The notes beneath the pieces are model-generated. The model saw only the letters and a program-made list of their open reading frames with translations, was not told where the DNA came from and did not search any database. Positions 1 through 5,347 of a DNA stretch of 8,856 nucleotides are shown piece after piece (positions within the stretch are counted from its first letter, which is position 1; every line of letters starts with the position of its first letter). The position numbers and the translations under genes are program-made. Origin of the DNA: JALSRY01 sp964428275 (GTDB lineage Bacteria; Planctomycetota; Phycisphaerae; UBA1845; Fen-1342); assembly GCA_964428275.1 (NCBI GenBank), contig CAYRXN010000267.1, positions 1 to 8,856 of the forward strand. Direction: 5' to 3'.

Positions 1-1921
1 CGGGCAGACCTTCGTTCTCCAGCTCGCGCACCGTGGCGAGCGCCTCGGAGCGCTTGACGCCGGTGATGGTGGGCAGGTAGCGGATCATGGCCGGCAGGTG
101 GACTTCTTCGAGCGTGCGTTCGCCCCGGGTGAGCTGCCGCGCCAGCCCGACCAGTCGCTTGATCTCGTCGGCGTCTTCGAGCACGCGCTCGCCGGCGGGC
201 AGCTTGGCCCGCGGCTTCGGCTCGAACGCCGGCTGGCTCGCCGGGGCGCTCGATCCGGGTGAGCTGGAGCTGGAGACACCTTCCGGCTTCGGCGGCGCGA
301 CGGCCTTCCCGACCTCGCCGGCGAAGCGGGCCGCGTCGCCGGTGAGCGTGCCGGCCAGTTCGTGCACGACCCGGGCGTATCCGGCGACAGAGGCGGCGCG
401 GTTCTCGGGCCGCAGCGCCAGGTGCAGCAGGGCCAGGTTCTGAATCGTGCCGGTGTCGTAGCGGAAGGCCTCGCGCAGTTGGGCGGCCATCTGCTGCGGC
501 TCGACGCCGCGCACCTGGCAGGCGGTTTCAAACGCCTGCTGGCGTTCGATCTCGAGGAGTTTGGGCAGCTTGTCGAGGGCGTCGCTCCAGTCGGCGGCCT
601 GGGCGGCCCGGGCCACCAGCTTGGTGTCGGTCGCCAGGTACTTGAGCGCGAGCGTGTCCTTGGCGCCGTAGTTGTCGTAGAAGTAGCCGCCGACCAGGTT
701 GCCCAGTGCCCAGCCGATGGCGAACGGGATGTTGGAATAGCCCATGTAGAGGGCCTTCTTGTCCTTGGGGGCGATCAGGCCGATGTACGCGCTGAAGGTC
801 GGGCTGCACATCATCTCGCCGATGGCGAAGATGAAGATCATCAGCGCACAGATCCAGCCCAGCTGCGTATAGCCGGCGCCGACGAAGCCGACCAGCGAGA
901 TCAGCATGCCGATCACCATCGCCACCACCTTGTTGATCTTGCGGATCATCCAGGAGATGAACAACACCAGGGCGATGATCGAAATGGCGTCGATGTTGAT
1001 GAGGATTTCCGGTTTGGTCTGTCCGTTGGCCAGCACCCAGCCGTCGGAGATCTTCCCCGCGATCACGGCGACGTCCGCGCTGTTGACCCACTCGTCGATG
1101 AAGTTGGGCAGCAGGTCGAACAACTGCATGAACATCAGCCAGAAGCACGAGAAGATCAGCAGAAAGACGACCATCCGGAAGTCTTTGAGGATCGTGAAAA
1201 TCGAGTGGAAGAAGACGTCGATCGCGCCTTTGGGCTGCTCGCCCTCGGCCGGCGGCGTCTTGGCCGGCTCGCGGTAGAGGATAAACAGCGGCAGGAAGTT
1301 GAGCACCGTGATGATCGCGGCGCCGTAGAAGACGTAGTGCCAGTCGATTTCGCCGCGCAGCTCGGCGGCCAGCATCGGCGCCAGCGCCCCGCCGATGTTC
1401 ACGACCCAGTAGAACAGTCCCCAGCCCATCGACGAGGTCTTCTCGTCGGTGGTCTTGGCGATCGTCCCGTGGCAGGGCGGCTTGAAGATGGCGGTGCCCA
1501 GCGCGACCAGGCACGCCGCGGTCAGGAACACCCAGTAGCCCATGCCGGGGTGGCCGGCGGCGGCGAGCATGTCGGTGATCGGCTTGGACTGGGCCATCGT
1601 CAGGTAGCCGACGATGTTGATCAGGAACGCCACGGCCAGCGTTTTGCGATAGCCGTAGCGCTCGGTGTAGCCGCCGGAGACCATCGGGACGAGGCACTGG
1701 ATCAGCGCCCACCAGGCGTAGATCGTGCCTTTTTGCGTATACGACAGGCCCAGGCCGTTTTCGTGCGACTGGGCGATGAGGTACAGCGGCGCGATGGCCC
1801 GGACGCCGAAGTAGGCGAGGCGTTCGAGGATCTCCATCAGGTTGGCGAACCAGAAATTGGCGGGCAGGCTGAAGACGAGCGAGAGTGTGGATTGCTCGCG
1901 GTCGGCGGTGCTGTTATCCAT
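1..1921 (-). CDS. POT-family (proton-dependent oligopeptide) MFS transporter with long soluble C-terminal region, 3' end cut by window
   Basis: Inner-membrane symporter, probably importing di- or tripeptides with protons. This minus frame stays open from ATG 1921 to the window edge (640 codons), so the C-terminus is missing. Family evidence: the helix-1 motif ExxER-x-x-Y-F-G (E30, E33, R34, G39), a PTR2-like signature FYWVVNIGGAL at 170-180, and the loop GGYTERYGYRK at 83-93 after helix 2. I see about eleven hydrophobic segments: roughly 22-50, 66-85, 94-110, 129-146, 166-186, 197-215, 249-271, 312-328, 331-350, 354-375 and 394-413. Residues 420-640 are hydrophilic, with a Pro/Ser/Ala-rich linker near 541-575, much longer than a usual POT tail. 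The start is supported by AGGAG at 1929-1933, 7 bases upstream. The family assignment is firm; the substrate is inferred from the family. Confidence 0.88.
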   Translation of the reverse strand, partial: MDNSTADREQSTLSLVFSLPANFWFANLMEILERLAYFGVRAIAPLYLIAQSHENGLGLSYTQKGTIYAWWALIQCLVPMVSGGYTERYGYRKTLAVAFLINIVGYLTMAQSKPITDMLAAAGHPGMGYWVFLTAACLVALGTAIFKPPCHGTIAKTTDEKTSSMGWGLFYWVVNIGGALAPMLAAELRGEIDWHYVFYGAAIITVLNFLPLFILYREPAKTPPAEGEQPKGAIDVFFHSIFTILKDFRMVVFLLIFSCFWLMFMQLFDLLPNFIDEWVNSADVAVIAGKISDGWVLANGQTKPEILINIDAISIIALVLFISWMIRKINKVVAMVIGMLISLVGFVGAGYTQLGWICALMIFIFAIGEMMCSPTFSAYIGLIAPKDKKALYMGYSNIPFAIGWALGNLVGGYFYDNYGAKDTLALKYLATDTKLVARAAQAADWSDALDKLPKLLEIERQQAFETACQVRGVEPQQMAAQLREAFRYDTGTIQNLALLHLALRPENRAASVAGYARVVHELAGTLTGDAARFAGEVGKAVAPPKPEGVSSSSSPGSSAPASQPAFEPKPRAKLPAGERVLEDADEIKRLVGLARQLTRGERTLEEVHLPAMIRYLPTITGVKRSEALATVRELENEGLP

Positions 1922-1966
1922 CCGAGGGCTCCTGAAACGCTGTTTGACCCGGGATTCGCAGGTTGC

Positions 1967-1995
1967 GTGATAGCGGCGCCGGCGTTTTTTTGCAA
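1967..1995 (-). promoter_or_regulatory. Putative sigma70-like promoter of the POT transporter gene
   Basis: Read on the minus strand, TTGCAA (1990-1995) and TATCAC (1967-1972) are separated by 17 bases. Each hexamer matches 4 of 6 consensus bases. The spacer begins with an A-tract, because the seven-A run at 1985-1991 abuts the -35. Transcription would start near 1960, giving a leader of about 40 bases that contains the AGGAG ribosome site. The A-tract is unusual in this GC-rich DNA. The call rests on pattern matching alone. Confidence 0.45.
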
Positions 1996-2147
1996 ACCCG
2001 CACCCGGCGCGGCCGCGCGTGCCGACCGGACGTTGCGCTGGCAGGGGGACGTGACACCCGGGCCGGCGGGAGAGTCCCGGTTCGCTGCATCGGGGTGGGT
2101 GTGAGTTCCGCTGGCAGGGCTGGTTCACGCCCGGAGAGGGCCGGCGG

Positions 2148-2173
2148 CCTGCCCGCGCTGGCGCTTGGGCAGG
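2148..2173 (-). terminator. GC-rich hairpin downstream of the GGDEF gene, possible terminator without a U-tract
   Basis: CCTGCCC (2148-2154) and GGGCAGG (2167-2173) form a perfect 7-bp stem. The loop could add a 3-bp GCG/CGC inner stem. It begins about 55 bases past the cyclase stop codon. No T-run follows in the direction of transcription, so it is not a classical intrinsic terminator. It may end transcription weakly, protect the 3' end, or be chance in GC-rich DNA. Confidence 0.3.
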
Positions 2174-2228
2174 GGGCCCGCACCCGGCAGCCGGAGCCCG
2201 CGTCCGCCGCCCCGGTGGGTGCCGCCGG

Positions 2229-3572
2229 TTACAGCTCGGCGTCTTGGGTCGGCGTATCGCTGGTTTCAGGCCGGCCGGCCAGCAGGATGCGGTTCTTCCC
2301 GCTGCGCTTGGCTTCGAGCAGGGCCTCGTCGGCCGCGGCGAGCAGCAGGGGCCGCGTGTTGCCGTTCCACGGGAAGCACGCCAGCCCGCCGCTGATCGTG
2401 ACCGGACCGGGGGCGTCGGCGCCGAGAAACTCGAAGTGGTGTTCGGAAATCGCTTTGCAGAAGCGTTCCGAAAGGACCATCGGCTCCTGGGGATGCTGCG
2501 AGCCGGGGACGCGCGGCTCTTCGGCGTCCCAGAAGATCACGGCGAACTCGTCGCCGCCGTAACGGGCGACGATGTCGGTCTCGCGCGTGCAGCGCCGCAA
2601 CAACTGGGCGACCTCGCGGATGAGCTTGTCGCCGGCGTCGTGGCCGTGGCGGTCGTTGTAGCCCTTGAAGTCGTCGATATCGAACAGCAGGATCGTCAGA
2701 CGCATGCGCTGCTGGCCGGCGCGGCGGAGCAGCTCATCGAGCGCCTGGTTGAAGTACCGCCGATTGTGCAGGCCGCTGAGGTCGTCGGTCCAGGCGAGCC
2801 GCTCCCAGCGCCGCCGCTCGCGAGCCTGGACGATCGTCGCCTCGACGAGGCGGGCGTACTCGGCGAGGCGGGCGGCGGTGTTGGCGGCGTAGGTGCCGCT
2901 GCGACACCGCCCCAGCGCGATACGACCGACCGGCCGGCCCCGCCGTTCGATCGTCTCGGCCAGCACCGGCTGCCCGACTTCGCCCGAGCTGCACGCGTGG
3001 TCGTCGATCTCGATGGTGACGCCGACGGCGTTGAACGTCTCCATCACCAGCGTCGTGAGGCGGTCCAGCGTGGCGAGCGGGCCGTCGCCCAGGTTGCGCA
3101 AGACTTCGCTGAGGCGCGTGATTTCCTGAGGGGACGGGCCGGCGCCCGACACCGCGGCGGGCGGACGCCACGCCGGCGCCAGTCCCAGCGCATTGCGAAC
3201 GTCGTCGCTGCGCAGCGGTTCGAGCACGTAATCGTCAGCTCCCTCGGAGACAGCCTGCTGGGCGAGCGGTTCGTCGGAAGGCGGGCAGCTCACGACGATG
3301 CGCAGCCGGGGCGCGACCTCACGCAGCGAACGCACCGCCCGCAACGCGCGCGGGCCCAGACGGAGCGAAACGAAGGCGGCATCAAAGTCGTGCCGCCCGC
3401 CGAGCCAGACGCCGTCGAGTGGATGACCGGCGATCTGCACCTCGCACCCGGGCAGGGCGTGCGCCAGCGTGTCGCGCAGCGCCTGGCTGCCGACGAGCAG
3501 CAGGCGTCTGCGCCTCCCCGTCACGGCGCCCGCGGTGGTCCCGGGTTTGTCCTGTCCGTTATCTTTGGTCAT
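2229..3572 (-). CDS. Diguanylate cyclase: degenerate receiver, GAF-like region and intact GGDEF domain
   Basis: Cytoplasmic enzyme (447 aa) expected to make cyclic di-GMP from two GTP. Residues about 22-130 fold-match a response-regulator receiver, but the key residues are gone: the acidic pair after strand 1 is replaced by G28/S29, the phosphoacceptor aspartate by about S69, and the strand-5 lysine by E118. Residues about 150-250 look like a short GAF-like sensor ending in a helix. The GGDEF domain spans about 260-432: TDDLSGLHNRR at 262-272, metal site FDIDDFK at 297-303, and active site GGDEF at 339-343. RETD at 330-333 is an RxxD inhibitory site at the correct five-residue distance. Activation is probably not by classical phosphorylation. 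ATG 3572 overlaps the upstream gene by 14 bases and lacks a well-placed ribosome site, suggesting translational coupling. Confidence 0.9.
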   Translation of the reverse strand: MTKDNGQDKPGTTAGAVTGRRRRLLLVGSQALRDTLAHALPGCEVQIAGHPLDGVWLGGRHDFDAAFVSLRLGPRALRAVRSLREVAPRLRIVVSCPPSDEPLAQQAVSEGADDYVLEPLRSDDVRNALGLAPAWRPPAAVSGAGPSPQEITRLSEVLRNLGDGPLATLDRLTTLVMETFNAVGVTIEIDDHACSSGEVGQPVLAETIERRGRPVGRIALGRCRSGTYAANTAARLAEYARLVEATIVQARERRRWERLAWTDDLSGLHNRRYFNQALDELLRRAGQQRMRLTILLFDIDDFKGYNDRHGHDAGDKLIREVAQLLRRCTRETDIVARYGGDEFAVIFWDAEEPRVPGSQHPQEPMVLSERFCKAISEHHFEFLGADAPGPVTISGGLACFPWNGNTRPLLLAAADEALLEAKRSGKNRILLAGRPETSDTPTQDAEL

Positions 3573-4200
3573 CGTCCAGCAGTGCCGCCACCTCTTCCGG
3601 CGTGAGCGGCCGGCCGGTGATGTCAGAAGGATCCAGGTCGTTGTCCATACGCGGTTCGGCGCCGCCCGCGGGTGGCATGTGGCCCGGCGCAGCCCCGGCC
3701 GGCCGCGGCATGGCGTGTTGCGCCCGCAGCGCCAGGGGCGGACCGGTCAGCGTGTCTGGGTCGAACACCGCCGGCACCACGGGCGCCGTCACAGCCGGAT
3801 CGTCCAGGTGCGGCACGCCACCGGCCAGCTGTTCGTAGAGCACCGCGGGCGTCGACGCGAACATCTGCTGCAACATCGCTTCGCTGCGGCAGATGTGCGT
3901 GCGCGGCGAGGCGGGGAACGTCGCGATCACACGCGGGCTGCCGGTGACGACAATGCCGATCGTCGGCCAGGTTTCGCGCAAGTAACCCAGGATCGAGAAC
4001 TCGTCCGGAGCCAGCCAGTCGGCACCGATGAACGCAAGCTGGGGGGGGGGCTGACGGTGTTTGATCGCTACGACGCAGGCCTCGAAAGCATCGGCGCATT
4101 CGACCACGGTCGCCGCGTGTCTGCGCAACCACGCTGCGATGCGATCGTCGATCGCAGCGTCTCCGGTTCGCAGATGAATGACCTTCATACGCCGATCCAT
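3559..4200 (-). CDS. Degenerate receiver-like protein with Pro/Ala-rich linker and C-terminal LTPEEVAALL motif
   Basis: Predicted soluble protein, 213 aa from ATG 4200. Its first ~120 residues follow receiver strand/helix order: MKVIHL (strand 1), QLAFIG (strand 3), a DEFSILGYLRETWP helix, IGIVVTG (strand 4), THICRS (strand 5). There is no acidic pocket, the expected phosphoacceptor is Gly59, and the strand-5 lysine is replaced by Arg or Ser. A Pro/Ala-rich linker (about 138-195) follows. The tail has PLTPEEVAALL at 198-208, resembling the FliM/FliN N-terminal LSQxEIDALL peptide. The start is uncertain: GTG 4245, ATG 4239, ATG 4200 and ATG 4188 are in frame and none has a strong ribosome site. 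ATG 4188 begins right at the domain. The gene ends inside the cyclase start (14-base overlap), so the two products probably act together. Partner and output are unknown. Confidence 0.72.
   Translation of the reverse strand: MDRRMKVIHLRTGDAAIDDRIAAWLRRHAATVVECADAFEACVVAIKHRQPPPQLAFIGADWLAPDEFSILGYLRETWPTIGIVVTGSPRVIATFPASPRTHICRSEAMLQQMFASTPAVLYEQLAGGVPHLDDPAVTAPVVPAVFDPDTLTGPPLALRAQHAMPRPAGAAPGHMPPAGGAEPRMDNDLDPSDITGRPLTPEEVAALLDDDQR
4041..4050 (-). repeat. C10 homopolymer tract inside the receiver-like gene (potential slippage site)
   Basis: Ten consecutive C on the coding strand (G on the plus strand) encode the PPP of HRQPPPQL. The receiver-like pattern continues in one frame on both sides, so length 10 is the in-frame state. 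Loss of one C would give a TGA at 3927-3929. Gain of one C would run to a stop at 3623-3625. Both stops lie before the overlap with the cyclase start. Such tracts are known slipped-strand mutation sites, and also places where sequencing errs. Confidence 0.9.
4131..4160. repeat. Perfect 10-bp inverted repeat inside the receiver-like gene
   Basis: ACGCTGCGAT (4131-4140) and ATCGCAGCGT (4151-4160) are exact reverse complements around a 10-base centre. A nested dyad, TGCGATCG-T-CGATCGCA at 4140-4156, offers an alternative pairing. It lies 40 bases inside the gene from ATG 4200, so the early mRNA could fold here. It encodes DAAIDDRIAA, so it may be a coding coincidence, an operator within the gene, or an mRNA structure affecting translation. 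Confidence 0.8.
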
Positions 4201-4308
4201 GCGTGTTCGCCCATCAATGAGATGATCCCGCGAGCGCATCACCACCCGCTGCCGGAGACGGAGCCCGGCCGTGGCGCGCGGCTCGAACCACGCGCGTCGT
4301 TTCGCCCC

Positions 4309-4338
4309 ATTCTAAAGGCGTTGCAAACCGGAAGTCAA
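4309..4338 (-). promoter_or_regulatory. Strong sigma70-like promoter of the receiver-like/diguanylate cyclase operon
   Basis: On the minus strand TTGACT (4333-4338; 5 of 6 consensus) is followed after 18 bases by TAGAAT (4309-4314; 5 of 6). It lies in an AT-richer island just past the end of the hydrolase gene, reads toward the receiver-like gene, and would start near 4302. The leader would be about 100 bases to ATG 4200, or about 57 to GTG 4245. This is the clearest promoter in the window. Confidence 0.7.
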
Positions 4339-4348
4339 AGGTTGCTCC

Positions 4349-4362
4349 CGTTTGGCCAAACG
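4349..4362. promoter_or_regulatory. 14-base perfect palindrome upstream of the operon promoter, possible operator
   Basis: CGTTTGGCCAAACG is exactly self-complementary. It is centred about 53 bases upstream of the predicted start of transcription, between the hydrolase stop (4370) and the -35 box (4338). That position would suit an activator dimer. As a hairpin it has only 5 bp with a GGCC loop and no T-run, so a terminator role for the hydrolase operon is unlikely. Confidence 0.45.
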
Positions 4363-4369
4363 CCCGATA

Positions 4370-5341
4370 TTATTGCTGTAAGTCACGCGCTGGCGGCGAT
4401 CTGGAGGTCCAGACGTCGCTGAGAAACGTCTCCAGGAGGTCAAAATACTCCTCCGTCCGCCGATAGGGGCCGCGGGCGTGGCCCAGATCGGCGAACACGT
4501 GCAGCGTGGTCGGACCGGGGCACTGCGCCAGAATCTCGGGCATGCGGGCCGAGGTGGCGTACTCGTCGCGCCCATATGCGAACGCCAGCACCGGCTGATG
4601 GACCCGCGTGATCTGCTCTTCGAGCCACATGCCGCGCTCGAAGTGGTTCAGGTAGCGCTCGGTCTGCCCGCCGTAGAGAAACCAGAGCCGGTCGATCTCG
4701 GCCCGCAGCGAGATCGCCCCGTCGAGCACGACGGCGTTGACGTCGCCGGGGCGGGCGGCGGCCAGTGCCACGGTCGGGATCGTTCCCACCGAGGCACCAA
4801 GCAGCGTCACCTGCCCGGCGGCGGTGTGCGCCAGCGTCCAGTCCAGCACGGCGCAAGCGTCGCGCAGGAGAACCGTCATCGACGGCCGGCCGTCGCTCTC
4901 GCCGAAACCCTCGTACTCGTAGATCACCACCGACCAGCCCGCCTCGACCAGTTTCTTGGGGATCAGCAGGTAGCAGTTCATGCCGGCGGCGGCCCCCATC
5001 GAGAACAGCACGGTGCCGCGATCCTCCGCCGCGGGCATGTGCCAGAGCCGCACGCGCAACCCCTCGGCGACCGGCACGAAGGTCTCCTCGTATTCCAGCC
5101 CGAGCTCGCCGGGGTTGTCCACGTCCGGAAGCAAGGCGACCGAGGCGAACCGCTTGAGCTGGCCGCAGGTGCGCTGCGGCGCCAAACCGAAGCGCGAGCT
5201 CAGATCGACGAAGGCGTCCTCGGGAACCAGCGGGACGCAGCCGGCCAGCAGCAGCCCGAGCAACGTCAGCGGCAGCGCCGACTTGCGACCAGTCGTTCGC
5301 CCGGCGCGCGGGCCGGCCCTTCGGGGGGATGAGCAGTGCAT
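4370..5341 (-). CDS. Lipoprotein alpha/beta hydrolase (serine hydrolase)
   Basis: Predicted membrane-anchored serine hydrolase (323 aa) facing the periplasm; the substrate (ester, acyl or peptide bond) is not known. The N-terminus is basic (R7, R8, R12, R15, R19, K20), followed by a hydrophobic stretch and the lipobox LLAGC, so Cys35 would be lipidated. The fold shows YEYEGFGESDG at 141-151, the nucleophile elbow GASVG at 182-186 (Ser184), the acid in GRDEY (Asp259), and the histidine in LGHARG (His288). Order and spacing fit a complete triad. ATG 5341 lies 6 bases after the dipeptidase stop, in an operon with it. The ribosome site is modest (GGTGGA, about 10 bases upstream). The pre-lipobox segment is longer than usual, but no later in-frame start codon precedes the lipobox. 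Confidence 0.85.
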   Translation of the reverse strand: MHCSSPRRAGPRAGRTTGRKSALPLTLLGLLLAGCVPLVPEDAFVDLSSRFGLAPQRTCGQLKRFASVALLPDVDNPGELGLEYEETFVPVAEGLRVRLWHMPAAEDRGTVLFSMGAAAGMNCYLLIPKKLVEAGWSVVIYEYEGFGESDGRPSMTVLLRDACAVLDWTLAHTAAGQVTLLGASVGTIPTVALAAARPGDVNAVVLDGAISLRAEIDRLWFLYGGQTERYLNHFERGMWLEEQITRVHQPVLAFAYGRDEYATSARMPEILAQCPGPTTLHVFADLGHARGPYRRTEEYFDLLETFLSDVWTSRSPPARDLQQ

Positions 5342-5347
5342 ATCGCG

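Larger units (their letters stand above)
1922..2228. other. Gene-free stretch between the GGDEF gene and the transporter gene
   Basis: These 307 bases separate the stop of the cyclase gene from the transporter start. The transporter-proximal part holds its ribosome site and putative promoter. The distal part is very GC-rich and holds a 7-bp inverted repeat (2148-2173). It also has short direct repeats: CCCGCACCCGGC at 1997-2008 and 2177-2188, and CGCTGGCAGGG at 2036-2046 and 2109-2119. I see no convincing coding sequence: open frames here are Arg/Pro/Gly-rich with no recognisable domain. Confidence 0.6.

Noticed and set aside
528..1712. Minus-strand open frame (394 codons) inside the transporter gene
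   Set aside because: It is out of frame with the POT motifs and gives an Arg-rich low-complexity protein; it is a shadow.
1981..1991. GC-rich run followed by seven T on the plus strand, like an intrinsic terminator
   Set aside because: The preceding GGCGCCGGCG is self-complementary but leaves no workable loop, and no plus-strand gene ends here. The run is better explained as the A-tract of the transporter promoter.
362..2104. Long plus-strand open frame (580 codons) opposite the transporter gene
   Set aside because: Its protein is Asp/His/Arg/Gln-rich with no domain. The opposite strand encodes a clear POT transporter; long antisense frames are common in GC-rich DNA.
2244..3605. Plus-strand open frame (453 codons) opposite the GGDEF gene
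   Set aside because: It is antisense to a gene with full GGDEF motifs; its own translation has no recognisable fold.
5275..5335. Twin-arginine signal in the hydrolase N-terminus
   Set aside because: There is an RR pair at residues 7-8, but the flanking S/T and F-L-K positions of a Tat motif are absent, and a lipobox follows.
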